NCBI GenBank assembly: GCA_043739325.1
Contig: JAYUFK010000270.1
Location: 1 to 62,972, forward strand
Source: Roseiarcus sp043739325
Lineage (GTDB): Bacteria; Pseudomonadota; Alphaproteobacteria; Rhizobiales; Beijerinckiaceae
Reading direction: 5' to 3'
DNA length: 62,972 nt
The translations under genes were made by a program, and so were the position numbers. Under the pieces are notes generated by a model. That model was not told the DNA's origin, made no database searches, and was given only the letters and a program-made list of their open reading frames with translations. Of this stretch, positions 27,384-36,685 are shown one piece after another; within the stretch, counting starts at the first letter, position 1; each line of letters opens with the position of its first letter.

Positions 27384-28499
27384 ATGAAAAAGTATTTGTT
27401 GTCCGGCTTGATTGTCGCCGCTGGTCTCGCTTTCGCGGGCGCAGCGAGCGCGCAGATCAAGATCGGCGTCGCCGGTCCGATCACCGGCCCTAACGCATCT
27501 TTCGGCGCGCAGCTGACCACGGGCGTCGCGCAAGCCGCCGCCGACTTCAACGCCAAGGGCGGCATCCTCGGCCAAAAGATTGAAGTCGTGCAAGGCGACG
27601 ACGTTTCCGATCCCAAGCAAGGCGTTTCGGTCGCCAACAAGTTCGTCGGCGACGGCGTCAAGCTTGTTGTGGGACACTTCAACTCCGGCGTAACCATCCC
27701 CGCCTCCGAAGTCTACGCCGACAATGGCATCCTCTTCATCACCCCCTCGGCGACGAACCCGAAGGTCACCGACCGCAAGCTCTGGGACGCTTTCCGCACT
27801 TGCGGGCGCGATGACCAGCAGGGCAAGCTCTGGGCCGATCTCGCCCTTGGCCAGTTGAAGGACAAAAAGATCGCCATCGTCCATGACAAGACCCCATACG
27901 GCCAAGGCCTCGCCGACGCCGCCAAGGGCTTCATGAACGCCGGCGGCAAGAAGGAAGTCCTCTACGAAGGCGTCAATGTCGGCGAGAAGGACTATTCGGC
28001 GATCGTCTCGAAGATCAAGGCTTCCGGCGCCGAATATCTGATGTGGGGCGGCCTGCATACTGAAGCCGGTCTCATCATCCGCCAGATGCGCGACCAGGGC
28101 ATGAACACCATCATGATCTCCGGCGACGGCATCACCGACAACGAGTTCGCCTCGATCGGCGGCCCAGGCGTTGAAGGCACGTTGATGTCGTTCGGCCCGG
28201 AACCCCGCAACAACCCGGCGGCCAAGGAAATCGTCGCGGCGATCAAGGCGAAGGGTTTCGAACCGGAAGGCTACACGCTCTATTCCTACGCGGCGATGCA
28301 GATCTTCCAGCAGGCAGCGGAAAAGGCCAAGTCGCTTGATTCGAAGAAGATGGCGGAAGTCATGCACTCCGGCATGGCCTTCAAGACCGTCATTGGCGAT
28401 ATCGCCTATGACAAGAAGGGCGACCGCACCACTGTCGACTATGTCTGGTACGTCTGGAAGAAGGACGACGCAGGAAAGATCACCTACAAGCAGATGTGA
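27384..28499 (+). CDS. Branched-chain amino acid ABC transporter substrate-binding protein
   Basis: 371 residues. A signal peptide of about 24 residues (MKKYLLSGLIV... to ASAQ) is followed by IKIGVAGPITGPNASFGAQ, the type I periplasmic binding fold of the Leu/Ile/Val-binding family, with GDDVSDPKQGVSVANKFV and the C-terminal GDRTTVDYVWYVWKKD. It binds amino acid or related ligands in the periplasm and delivers them to LivHM. The spacer of 165 bases before it suggests an extra promoter. A strong terminator follows. Confidence 0.94.
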   Translation: MKKYLLSGLIVAAGLAFAGAASAQIKIGVAGPITGPNASFGAQLTTGVAQAAADFNAKGGILGQKIEVVQGDDVSDPKQGVSVANKFVGDGVKLVVGHFNSGVTIPASEVYADNGILFITPSATNPKVTDRKLWDAFRTCGRDDQQGKLWADLALGQLKDKKIAIVHDKTPYGQGLADAAKGFMNAGGKKEVLYEGVNVGEKDYSAIVSKIKASGAEYLMWGGLHTEAGLIIRQMRDQGMNTIMISGDGITDNEFASIGGPGVEGTLMSFGPEPRNNPAAKEIVAAIKAKGFEPEGYTLYSYAAMQIFQQAAEKAKSLDSKKMAEVMHSGMAFKTVIGDIAYDKKGDRTTVDYVWYVWKKDDAGKITYKQM

Positions 28500-28533
28500 T
28501 CATTCGTCGCTTCTGGCGATCGGAATGAAACCT

Positions 28534-28566
28534 GAAGCCCGCCCTCACCGGCGGGCTTCATTTTTG
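28534..28566 (+). terminator. Rho-independent terminator of the liv operon
   Basis: Ten-pair stem GAAGCCCGCC/GGCGGGCTTC with a CTCACC loop, followed by A and TTTTT. It sits 35 bases after the substrate-binding protein stop. Confidence 0.9.
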
Positions 28567-28611
28567 GGATCACACGAAATCCTATTGTGGATCATGCAAA
28601 AAGCGTCAATC

Positions 28612-28630
28612 TAACATATAATTTATGTTA
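28612..28630. promoter_or_regulatory. AT-rich inverted repeat TAACATA-N5-TATGTTA
   Basis: A perfect seven-base inverted repeat around TAATT lies in the 305-base gap between the liv terminator and ccdA, in locally AT-rich DNA. It could be an operator or part of a promoter. The nearest gene on either strand ends rather than starts here, so its target is unclear. Nothing else is seen in the gap. Confidence 0.25.
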
Positions 28631-28804
28631 TATTTGGTCCTGAAGGAACCGCCGCACGCGTGGGTGCGCGGAAAAACCGCACTCATCGCCTTGATTTCAT
28701 TTGAAACCCCGCGCGGATTGTCCGTCGGCTATGATCCGGCTGATCGGAGCGCCGCCGCCCTCGGCTCAACGATAAATCGGACGAACGATTGAGCCGGAAG
28801 CCTA

Positions 28805-29533
28805 TCACCCGATCTGCCCCAGGCCGGGAAATGTCTCCAACAGCCAGAACGAAGCGCTCTGGACGCCGCCGCTGAGAAAGCCGATGCCGGTGAGCACCAG
28901 AAGAGCTCCCACAAGCTTTTCCAGCCGCGCGAACTGGCCGCGAAAGCTCTTTGCCCAGGCCAGAAACGGCTCCATCAGGAAGGCCGCGATGATGAACGGC
29001 GCGCCAAGGCCGATCGAGTAGGCGAGCAGCAAGAGCGCGCCCCGGCCCGCGGTCTCCTCAGACCCCGCGACGGCAAGGATCGCGGCCAGGATAGGGCCGA
29101 TGCACGGCGTCCAGCCGAAGGCGAACGCCAGGCCCATGAGATAGGCGCTCCACAGGCCAGGCGGGCGGGCGATCTCGAGCCGCTTCTCGCGGAACATCGC
29201 GCCGATGCGCAGCGCGCCGAGAAAGTGCAACCCCATCACGATAATGCCAAGTCCGGCGGCGATCGACAGAACATGGCTCCACTGGCGCACCAGCGCGCCG
29301 AATACCGACGCGGTGGCGCCGAGCGAGACAAATACCGTGGAGAAGCCGAGCACGAACAGCACGGCGGCGAGGATCGTCTTGCGCCGCGCCTGCGCCTCCC
29401 CTTCGTCGACGAGTTCCTCAAGCGTCGTGCCGGCGAGGTAGCACAAATACGGCGGCGCCAGCGGCAGCACGCAGGGGCTCAGGAAGGAAATCAAGCCGGC
29501 GGCGGCTGCGGCGGGAAGCGAAATATCAGTCAT
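28805..29533 (-). CDS. ccdA: CcdA/DsbD-type cytochrome c biogenesis protein
   Basis: 242 residues from ATG 29533, six membrane helices. The two redox cysteines sit in SPCVLPLAPPY (C20) and GWTPCIGPIL (about C145), the CcdA signature. It moves reducing power from cytosolic thioredoxin across the inner membrane to periplasmic thiol proteins, needed for cytochrome c maturation. No ccm or resA genes adjoin. A longer start at 29569 adds residues without family support. Confidence 0.9.
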   Translation of the reverse strand: MTDISLPAAAAAGLISFLSPCVLPLAPPYLCYLAGTTLEELVDEGEAQARRKTILAAVLFVLGFSTVFVSLGATASVFGALVRQWSHVLSIAAGLGIIVMGLHFLGALRIGAMFREKRLEIARPPGLWSAYLMGLAFAFGWTPCIGPILAAILAVAGSEETAGRGALLLLAYSIGLGAPFIIAAFLMEPFLAWAKSFRGQFARLEKLVGALLVLTGIGFLSGGVQSASFWLLETFPGLGQIG

Positions 29534-29663
29534 GTCGGCCCTTGTGGCCCACCCGTTCGAACCGGGCAAGATGCGTTGTGTTCAAACATCCTTCGCTGGC
29601 GGCGGGAGTTTGTTTCAAGCGCCGCGCCAAAGCCCATCAATGCTTCGGCCGATAAAGGCGGCG

Positions 29664-29921
29664 CTACTGGCGCGAGCGTACGGAAAATTCGCCAAGCCGC
29701 ACGCGCTCCGAAAGGCGTTCCGCCAGCGCCACGACTTTTTCCTCGCCGTGCGCCGCGATCAGTTCGCGAAAGGCGGCGCAAAATGCCGCTTCGGCGAAAG
29801 CATCGACGCCAATACCGTCAAGCACCGCCTCCGCGAAGGCTTCGCTCACGTATGTGAGCGCGGCGCGCCGGGCGTCCGCGGCGGAGAGTTCGTCAAGCGA
29901 AAGGGCAAAGACGGCATGCAT
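29664..29921 (-). CDS. Small acidic hypothetical protein
   Basis: 85 residues rich in Ala, Glu and Leu: FALSLDELSAADARRAALTYV and then FAEAVLDGIGVDAF. It looks like a compact all-helical cytosolic protein. I vaguely recall similar short proteins in Beijerinckiaceae-type genomes but can assign no function. It lies between ccdA and the PAS-GAF-GGDEF-EAL gene, all on the minus strand. Coding is supported by composition only. Confidence 0.5.
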   Translation of the reverse strand: MHAVFALSLDELSAADARRAALTYVSEAFAEAVLDGIGVDAFAEAAFCAAFRELIAAHGEEKVVALAERLSERVRLGEFSVRSRQ

Positions 29922-30057
29922 GGCCAGCCACTCTATTGCGAACCCACGCCCCGCGCGACTTGCGTCTTTAAGAAGGGTTAATTTGCGACAGGTCTGGATT
30001 CGGCTCGAATTAGTGTCTCGTCAACCGCAGCATGGCGCGCGCCGCGAGCCGTCATCG

Positions 30058-32352
30058 TCACAAGATGGCTGGCGAGCGAAGCAATTGCTCAATTTTGGCA
30101 GGTGGAACCGGCCAGCTGAAATACATCCCCTGCATTTCATCGCAGTCGTTTTCGCGCAGGAACGTCAGTTGCTCCGCCGTCTCGACCCCTTCCGCGATGA
30201 CGCGCAGGTCGAGTTTGTGGCCCAGCGAAATCACCGCGCCGGCAACCGCCTTGACGTTCGTGCTGGCCGCCCCGATGTCATGGATAAAAGACTTATCGAT
30301 CTTCAACCGCCCAACCGGGAAATTCTTCAGCGCGCTGAGGCTGGAATAGCCTGTTCCAATATCGTCGATCGAAAATTGCACGCCGCGCGCTCGCAGGTGC
30401 TGCATTGTCGCCACGGCCTTACCGACGTCCTGCATGATCAGACTCTCTGTCAGCTCAAGTTCGAGACAATTCGGGTCGAGCCGGCTTTGCTCCAGCGCCT
30501 CAAACACGCGCGCGATCCAATCGGCCTGCGAGAATTGACGCGCCGATACATTGACGCTCATCGCTATGGGCGGCAGACCGGCGTCGCGCCATGCCTGGTT
30601 CTGACGACATGCGGTGTGCAACACCCAATCGCCGATTTGTTCGATAAGGCCGACTTCCTCGGCCAGCGGGATGAAATAGGCGGGCGATATGCGGCCCATT
30701 TTGGGGTGATTCCAGCGCACGAGCGCTTCGACGCCGAAGATGCGCGATGTTCGGAGATCGACGAGCGGTTGATATTCCAGGCTCAGCTGCGAAAGAGCGA
30801 TGGCGTCGCGCAACTGCTCCTGAACCAGCAACTTCTTCTGCATCTCGGCGTTTAACTCGGGCGAGAAGAACTGAAAGTTGTCGCGACCGAATGCCTTGGC
30901 GCGGTACATCGCGGCGTCAGCGTTGGCCAACAGCATTTCCGCGTTGCCGCCATGATCGGGATAGTTCGCCACGCCGAGGCTCCCAGTGATGCGGATCGTG
31001 TGCCCTCTGAGGAGCATGGGCTTGGCGATCGCGGCGCGTATCGAACGCAACGCCGCCGTCAACGCGCCCTTGTCGTCGCGTTGATCGGCAAGCAGAATTG
31101 AAAATTCATCGCCGCCGATGCGCGCTACCAGATCGCCCGCGCGCACGCTTGCCGCCATGCGATCGGCGACGCACTTGAGCAATTCGTCGCCGGCGCCGTG
31201 CCCAAGGCTGTCGTTTACCAGCTTGAAATTGTCGAGATCGACAAACACTACGGAGGCCGAACCACCGTAGTCGCGCGCCTGCGCCATTGCCACGTTAACC
31301 CGATCCTTGAAAACCGAACGAACCGGAAGCCTGGTAAGAGCGTCGTGGGTCGCGAGAAACTGAATGCGATCTTCGGTCTTTTTGCGCTCTATGGCGACGC
31401 CAGCGAGACGAGAGCCCCGGGCAATGATTCGCATTTCAGCCGGCGTCGGTTCGCGCACCGATTTCAGATAGATCGCAAAAGCGCCAAGCACCGCGGCGTG
31501 TTGCGAAAATGTCGGCGTCGACCAGCACGCGCGATAGCCATGCACGAGCGCCAGATCGCGATAGTCTTGCCACAACGGATCAGTCAGGATATCGGCGGCG
31601 ATGACTGTCTCGCGCCGATAAACCGCCGTGCCGCAAGACCCGACGCTTGGGCCAATTTCAATACCGTCGATGGCCTTGAGATAGGCCGGCGCCATGCTTG
31701 GCCCGGCGCCATGTCGCAAGTGAACGGCTTCGTTGTCCCGCAGGAGAATTGCGCACGAAGCGCCGCCTAACTGCGATTCAACATGGAGTGCGACATGATC
31801 GAGAATCGCTTCGAGCGGCGCGCCGATGGCGATCATCTCCATGATCTTGGCTTCGTCATCACGCAAGCGATCGAGGATTTTTCGCTCGGTTATATCGCGC
31901 GCGATGCCAACGATGCCGACAATTGCGTCGCGCTCGTCGCGCAATGGAGCCTTGGTCGACAACAGCCACTTTTCGACGCCCCTGGAATTGATAATATTCT
32001 CGAGCAATCCAGACACGCCCACGCCGCTCTCGACGATGCCGAACTCCACGTCGCGAAAGGCCTGGGCGACGTCAGCGGTGTGAATGTCAAAATCTGTCAA
32101 GCCGATCATTCGGTTGGGTTCGGCAAAACCTGAATCGGCGGCGATCGCCCTGTTGGCGACAATGAACCGACTTTCCACATCCTTGACCCACAGATAGTCT
32201 GGCACTTGGTCGATCAGCGTCTGCAGCGAAATGCGCTCCGCCGATTGATCGAGCGTCAGCCGCCGCAGCCGGGCGAGTTCGCTCAACAACCCTCCGCTCG
32301 TTTCATCCGCGTCAACCAGCGCAAATTTTGTCGAAGTGGTCGCGCGAATCAT
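30058..32352 (-). CDS. PAS-GAF-GGDEF-EAL cyclic-di-GMP protein
   Basis: 764 residues, no membrane helix. A PAS domain (about 40-165, beginning DQVPDYLWVKDVESRFIVAN), a GAF domain (about 185-325), GGDEF (413-417, intact IGGDEF) and EAL (E542, with DDIGTGYSSL, KIDKSF and AEGVET) follow in order. Both catalytic motifs are complete, so it may switch between synthesis and breakdown of c-di-GMP in response to small ligands or redox sensed by PAS/GAF. Cytosolic. Monocistronic, divergent from the SRAP gene. Confidence 0.92.
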   Translation of the reverse strand: MIRATTSTKFALVDADETSGGLLSELARLRRLTLDQSAERISLQTLIDQVPDYLWVKDVESRFIVANRAIAADSGFAEPNRMIGLTDFDIHTADVAQAFRDVEFGIVESGVGVSGLLENIINSRGVEKWLLSTKAPLRDERDAIVGIVGIARDITERKILDRLRDDEAKIMEMIAIGAPLEAILDHVALHVESQLGGASCAILLRDNEAVHLRHGAGPSMAPAYLKAIDGIEIGPSVGSCGTAVYRRETVIAADILTDPLWQDYRDLALVHGYRACWSTPTFSQHAAVLGAFAIYLKSVREPTPAEMRIIARGSRLAGVAIERKKTEDRIQFLATHDALTRLPVRSVFKDRVNVAMAQARDYGGSASVVFVDLDNFKLVNDSLGHGAGDELLKCVADRMAASVRAGDLVARIGGDEFSILLADQRDDKGALTAALRSIRAAIAKPMLLRGHTIRITGSLGVANYPDHGGNAEMLLANADAAMYRAKAFGRDNFQFFSPELNAEMQKKLLVQEQLRDAIALSQLSLEYQPLVDLRTSRIFGVEALVRWNHPKMGRISPAYFIPLAEEVGLIEQIGDWVLHTACRQNQAWRDAGLPPIAMSVNVSARQFSQADWIARVFEALEQSRLDPNCLELELTESLIMQDVGKAVATMQHLRARGVQFSIDDIGTGYSSLSALKNFPVGRLKIDKSFIHDIGAASTNVKAVAGAVISLGHKLDLRVIAEGVETAEQLTFLRENDCDEMQGMYFSWPVPPAKIEQLLRSPAIL

Positions 32353-32456
32353 CGTGCCGGTCCAAACTGTCTCGCTGCAGAGCTTTGGATTAAACTCGTC
32401 TGTGCAATCTATAGTTGTATTTCTAACAAAGGCTTAAAGCCGATCAGGGACATGAA

Positions 32457-33161
32457 ATGTGCGGACGTTTCGCCATAACCTTGCCTCCAGAGGCCGTGCG
32501 CGGCTTCTTTGCGTATGTCGAGCAGCCGAACTTTCCGCCGCGCTACAACATCGCCCCGACGCAGCCGATCCCGATTGTCGCCGCGCAAGCGCACGCTGGC
32601 GGCATGACGCGACACTTCACTTTGATGCGCTGGGGGTTCTTGCCCGGTTTCGTCAAAAACCCCAAGGAATTCCCGCTCATTATCAATGCTCGCGCTGAGA
32701 CGATCCTCGAAAAAGCCAGCTTCCGCGCCGCGGTCAAACGCCGGCGTTGTCTCGTCATCGCCGATGGTTTTTACGAATGGCGGCGTGGGCCCGGACCAGG
32801 CAAGCGGCCGTTTCTGATCCGCCGCGTCAACGGCGAACCAATGGGCTTTGCCGGCCTCTACGAAACCTGGAGCGATCCGAGCGGCGGCGAGATTGACACC
32901 GCCTGCATCATCACGACCCCGGCCAATCAATTGATGACGCAGGTGCATGACCGGATGCCGGTCATCATCGGCCGCGCCGATCATTCGCGTTGGCTCGACA
33001 ATGACGGCGTCGAGGCGGCGGATGCGATGGCGCTGGCGCGCCCCGCCCCGGAGGAGGCGCTCGAACTGATCGAGATTGCCGTCGCGGTCAACAAGGCGGC
33101 AAACGACGGGCTGGAACTGCAGGCGCCTTTGGGCGAACCGATCCGCGCTCCGGCTGCTTGA
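32457..33161 (+). CDS. SOS response-associated peptidase family (SRAP/HMCES-YedK)
   Basis: 234 residues beginning MCGRFAI, so Cys2 becomes the N-terminal catalytic residue after Met removal. NARAET (about 79-84), the GFYEW glutamate (about 104-108) and VHDRMPVII (His) complete the SRAP site. These proteins crosslink to abasic sites in single-stranded DNA and shield them from breakage. About 45 bases separate it from a 3-methyladenine DNA glycosylase gene, which creates abasic sites. Confidence 0.94.
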   Translation: MCGRFAITLPPEAVRGFFAYVEQPNFPPRYNIAPTQPIPIVAAQAHAGGMTRHFTLMRWGFLPGFVKNPKEFPLIINARAETILEKASFRAAVKRRRCLVIADGFYEWRRGPGPGKRPFLIRRVNGEPMGFAGLYETWSDPSGGEIDTACIITTPANQLMTQVHDRMPVIIGRADHSRWLDNDGVEAADAMALARPAPEEALELIEIAVAVNKAANDGLELQAPLGEPIRAPAA

Positions 33162-33207
33162 ACACAGGGCGTCGACGCGCGATCCTGTTCCCAGCAAGGA
33201 AAGACAA

Positions 33208-33831
33208 ATGGCCGAGAAGCCCAAGCCGCCACGCCAGATCGACCCCATTCGCCACGCGGACGGGCGCTGCCGCTGCCCGTGGCCGAGCCTCGACTCGCTT
33301 TATGTCGCGTATCACGACACGGAATGGGGAAAGCCGGAGCGCGACGACCGCGCGTTGTTTGAAAAACTCATTCTCGACGGCTTTCAGGCCGGACTTTCGT
33401 GGATCACGATTTTGCGCAAGCGCGATGCGTTTCGCGCCGCTTTCGATGGCTTCAAACCCGAGAAGATCGCGCGCTACAGGCCGGCGCAAATCGAGGCGCT
33501 GATGCGGGACGCCGGCATCGTGCGCAATCGCGCCAAGATCGAGGCGGCAATCGCGCTGGCGAAGATCTATCTCGATCTTCAAGGACGCGAGGGTTTTGCC
33601 AAATACATCTGGGGCTTTGTCGACGGGCGACCGATTCAGGGAAAGCGCAACAGCATGGGCGACATCCCCGCGCAGACAGATCTGTCCGTCGCGCTGGGCA
33701 AGGATCTGCGTCAGCGCGGCGCAAATTTTGTTGGACCGACCATCGTCTACGCCTTCATGCAGGCGACCGGCATTGTCAACGATCATCTCACCGGCTGCTA
33801 TCGTTGCGCCGAATGCGCGGCGCTGGCCTGA
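33208..33831 (+). CDS. tag: DNA-3-methyladenine glycosylase I
   Basis: 207 residues from ATG 33208 (AAGGAAAG upstream). RCRCPWPSLDSLYVAYHDTEWG at the start and HLTGCYRC at the end hold the Tag zinc site (Cys, His, Cys). The catalytic and recognition blocks FQAGLSWITIL and NIVGPTIVYAFMQ-like (here NFVGPTIVYAFMQ) are present. It removes 3-methyladenine from DNA. Its TGA overlaps the ATG of the HD gene (TGATG), showing tight coupling. Confidence 0.93.
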   Translation: MAEKPKPPRQIDPIRHADGRCRCPWPSLDSLYVAYHDTEWGKPERDDRALFEKLILDGFQAGLSWITILRKRDAFRAAFDGFKPEKIARYRPAQIEALMRDAGIVRNRAKIEAAIALAKIYLDLQGREGFAKYIWGFVDGRPIQGKRNSMGDIPAQTDLSVALGKDLRQRGANFVGPTIVYAFMQATGIVNDHLTGCYRCAECAALA

Positions 33832-34448
33832 TGCGCGCAAAAACCAGCCCGCGCGCGTGGCAGCGCATGTTGTCGGGCCGACGGCTCGATCTCATCGACC
33901 CCTCGCCGCTCGACATCGAAATCAGCGATATCGCGCATGGTCTGGCGCGCGTTGCGCGCTGGAATGGCCAGACGCATGGCCCGGAGATATTTTCCGTCGC
34001 GCAGCATTCGTTGCTGGTCGAGGCGCTGTTTGGCGCGCTGGCGCCAGAATGCAACAGACAGGCGCGCCTCGCTGCCCTACTGCATGACGCGCCGGAGTAT
34101 GTCATCGGCGACATGATCTCGCCGTTCAAGGCGGCGATCGGCGGCGACTACAAGCGGATCGAGGAACGGCTGCAGGCAGCCACGCATATGCGCTTTGGTC
34201 TGCCGGCAAAGACGTCTGCGGAAATAGCGGCGCAAATCAAGAATGCCGACCGCGCCGCCGCCTATTTCGAGGCAACGAAACTCGCCGGCTTCGCGATTGC
34301 CGAGGCGCAAAAACTGTTCGGCGCCCCCAAAATTGCGCCGCGTGCGATTGCGGACTATCTGACAGCGATGCAGCCGGGCGAAGCGCAGGAGCTGTTCTTG
34401 CGCCGTTTCGCCGACCTGTTCGACGAAACCCACGCCCTGGCGTTTTGA
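33831..34448 (+). CDS. HD-domain phosphohydrolase (YfbR-like)
   Basis: 205 residues from ATG 33831, overlapping the tag stop by one base. HD motifs: SVAQHSLLVEALF (His), AALLHDAPEYVIGDM (His-Asp, then Asp) and NADRAAAYFE (Asp). The layout resembles the YfbR-like 5'-nucleotidase group of HD enzymes that act on deoxynucleotides or similar substrates. The ligand is unknown. Position behind two DNA-repair genes hints at nucleotide clean-up, by inference only. Confidence 0.82.
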   Translation: MRAKTSPRAWQRMLSGRRLDLIDPSPLDIEISDIAHGLARVARWNGQTHGPEIFSVAQHSLLVEALFGALAPECNRQARLAALLHDAPEYVIGDMISPFKAAIGGDYKRIEERLQAATHMRFGLPAKTSAEIAAQIKNADRAAAYFEATKLAGFAIAEAQKLFGAPKIAPRAIADYLTAMQPGEAQELFLRRFADLFDETHALAF

Positions 34449-34461
34449 AACGAGTTTGAAT

Positions 34462-34974
34462 ATGCCGCGTCTCCACGTTTGTTCGCTCTCTCTGATCGGC
34501 GCTAAAGTCGAGGAAACCGGCGCCCGCCGGCTTGTGACCCTGCTCAGCACGGGCACGCATGTCGAGCGTCCCCGCGCCATCGCCCCGGAACATCATCTGT
34601 ATATCGCCATGTCCGATATCGTTGAGCCGGCGGTCGGTCAGATCGTGCCCGGCAAGCGCCATGTGCGAACGCTGCTCGAATTTGTCCGCGACTGGAATCG
34701 CGCCGAGCCGATGCTGATCCATTGCTTCGCTGGAGTCAGTCGCTCCACCGCCGCCGCCTTCATCGCCGCCTGCGCGCTCAATCCGTCGCGCAGCGAAGCC
34801 GAGATCGCGCGCGCCATTCGCGCTGCTTCGCCAACCGCGACGCCCAATTCGCGCCTCGTCGCGCTAGGCGACGCGATTCTTGAACGCGACGGTCGCATGA
34901 GCGCCGCGATTGAAGCGATCGGACGCGGCGAGGAATGTTTTGAGGGCGTGCCGTTCGCGCTGGAATTGGCGTAA
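34462..34974 (+). CDS. Tyrosine/dual-specificity phosphatase-like protein
   Basis: 170 residues. The CX5R active site is complete in HCFAGVSRST (Cys about residue 90). An N-terminal strand-rich half (LHVCSLSLIGAKVEETGA) and an Asp-containing loop (MSDIVEP) precede it. This is the pattern of small alphaproteobacterial protein-tyrosine-phosphatase-like proteins. ATG 34462 is chosen over TTG 34456. It lies 13 bases after the HD gene, the last of four same-strand genes. Confidence 0.85.
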   Translation: MPRLHVCSLSLIGAKVEETGARRLVTLLSTGTHVERPRAIAPEHHLYIAMSDIVEPAVGQIVPGKRHVRTLLEFVRDWNRAEPMLIHCFAGVSRSTAAAFIAACALNPSRSEAEIARAIRAASPTATPNSRLVALGDAILERDGRMSAAIEAIGRGEECFEGVPFALELA

Positions 34975-34998
34975 GCCGTCGACACTGCGCCCGCAGTT

Positions 34999-35442
34999 TC
35001 AGCCAAGCCGCTTGGTCATCTTCCAGTGCGGGATTGTCACTCCAATAAAGCCTTCGCCGTACGCGGCGTATCCGGCCTTCTGGTAGAACCCCAGCGCGCT
35101 CTCGCGGGCATGGAGCGTGATCTGCCTGTATCCGCGAGAGCGCGCCAGAGTTTCCGCGAAATGCAGAATCTCGCGGCCAATATTGTGGCCGCGATGTTCC
35201 GGATCGACGACCATTTGGCGAAGTTTCAGCTTGGCCTCCCCGGATGAATTATCGGGAGTCAACACGACGCAACCAACAAGCGCGCCATCGAGATAGCAGC
35301 CAATATGAATATCTGATTGCTCCGCCTTGAGTTGCTCCGCAGTGAAATCCAGGCCGAGCGGCGCGCGCAGGACGCGACGGCGCAAATCGACAATCGTCTG
35401 GTATCGCAAAGAACTGAAATCGACTTCGCGTATCTCCAGCAT
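34999..35442 (-). CDS. GNAT family N-acetyltransferase
   Basis: 147 residues from ATG 35442. The acetyl-CoA loop MVVDPEHRGHNIGREIL and the C-terminal ESALGFYQKAGYAAYGEGF are typical of GNAT enzymes of the ElaA/YjcF type. The substrate cannot be deduced. It converges with the phosphatase gene across a 24-base gap. A longer start at 35475 adds eleven residues of no clear value. Confidence 0.88.
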   Translation of the reverse strand: MLEIREVDFSSLRYQTIVDLRRRVLRAPLGLDFTAEQLKAEQSDIHIGCYLDGALVGCVVLTPDNSSGEAKLKLRQMVVDPEHRGHNIGREILHFAETLARSRGYRQITLHARESALGFYQKAGYAAYGEGFIGVTIPHWKMTKRLG

Positions 35443-35565
35443 ATTCCCTGCCTGATCCGGATATTCGTCACGCAATCATACTCGGCCCCCCAATTCTCAG
35501 GCTGTCGCGGCGAACGGCGGCCAAGAGAGCGACTCGATTGCCTCGCCACGCCCGGCCAAAATTGC

Positions 35566-36414
35566 CTACAACATCGCCAGCGGCGATTTACTTCTTGGCG
35601 GCGCGAACGCGCGATCGAGCGCGGTCAGATCACCCGCGTCGAGGCGCAATTCCAGAGCTGCGCGGTTTGCTTCGACATGCGCAAGCGTCGCGGCCTTGGG
35701 GATGACCATCATGTTGGACCGCTTCAGCAGCCACGCCAGCGCGATCTGAAACACCGAGGCGTCGTGGCGTTGCGCCACCTCAAGCAGCGGTCCCGATTTC
35801 GGCAGCCTCCCCTGCTCGATCGGGCTGTACGCCATCCCGGGAACCTTGCGCCGCGCCAACCATGGCAAGAGATCGAATTCCGGACCTCGGCGCTCCAGAT
35901 TGAACAGGATCTGATTGGCCGCGCATGTCGTTCCGCCGACCGCCCAAAGCTCCTCCATATCGTCGACGTCGAAATTGCTGACGCCCCAGTGACGGATTTT
36001 GCCCTGGCGCTGCAATTCCAGCATTCCGTCGATCGTCTGCTTGAGCGGGATCGAGCCGCGCCAATGCAGGAGATAAAGATCGAGCCGATCGGTCGTCAGC
36101 CGCTTCAAGCTGCTCTCACAAGCCCGGCGCAAGCCTGCGCCGCCGGCGTTCTGCGGATAGACTTTGCTGACCAGAAAAACCTTGTCGCGCAATCCGTCCA
36201 GCGCCTGCGCCAGCATGCGCTCGGCGCCGCCGTCGCCATACATCTCGGCGGTGTCGATGAGCGTCAGGCCGAGTTCGACGCCGCGGCGGATCGCCGCGAC
36301 TTCAGTTTGCAATTCAGCGGCGCGCTCGCCCATCCGCCAGGTGCCCTGTCCAAGCTTCGCAACGCGCTCGCCGTTGAGCAGCACGATTGTCGGCGGGGCT
36401 GTCGTCGGAGACAT
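35566..36414 (-). CDS. Aldo/keto reductase
   Basis: 282 residues from ATG 36414. The TIM-barrel reductase has the catalytic tetrad: Asp in LIDTAEMYGDGG with its Tyr, Lys in VFLVSKVYP, His in LYLLHWRGSIP. The cofactor loop IPKAATLAHVEANRAAL, which grips the NADPH phosphate, is near the end. Soluble, probably reduces small aldehydes or ketones. No substrate-specific neighbour. It is divergent from the sugar transporter operon. Confidence 0.92.
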   Translation of the reverse strand: MSPTTAPPTIVLLNGERVAKLGQGTWRMGERAAELQTEVAAIRRGVELGLTLIDTAEMYGDGGAERMLAQALDGLRDKVFLVSKVYPQNAGGAGLRRACESSLKRLTTDRLDLYLLHWRGSIPLKQTIDGMLELQRQGKIRHWGVSNFDVDDMEELWAVGGTTCAANQILFNLERRGPEFDLLPWLARRKVPGMAYSPIEQGRLPKSGPLLEVAQRHDASVFQIALAWLLKRSNMMVIPKAATLAHVEANRAALELRLDAGDLTALDRAFAPPRSKSPLAML

Positions 36415-36685
36415 CAATGACCTCTCAATCGCCCGGGCAGGTTGGCGCAATTGCTGGCGCCCGACGCGTCGAATCTGGCGCCAAAACCGGTCGACCACAA
36501 GATCATCCCGGCCTTGCGCTCACGCCGTCCGAATCCGCCCCGATTCCTTGAAATATATAAGTCGGTCGGATAGAATATTAGCCGATTTGCTTGCCTCGGC
36601 CGTCACTGGCATGTTAGCTTTCACGCGGCCGTTTCGCCCGACAAAAGTCAGGCGCCATCTTGAGCCGAATATGGGAGGATCCCTA

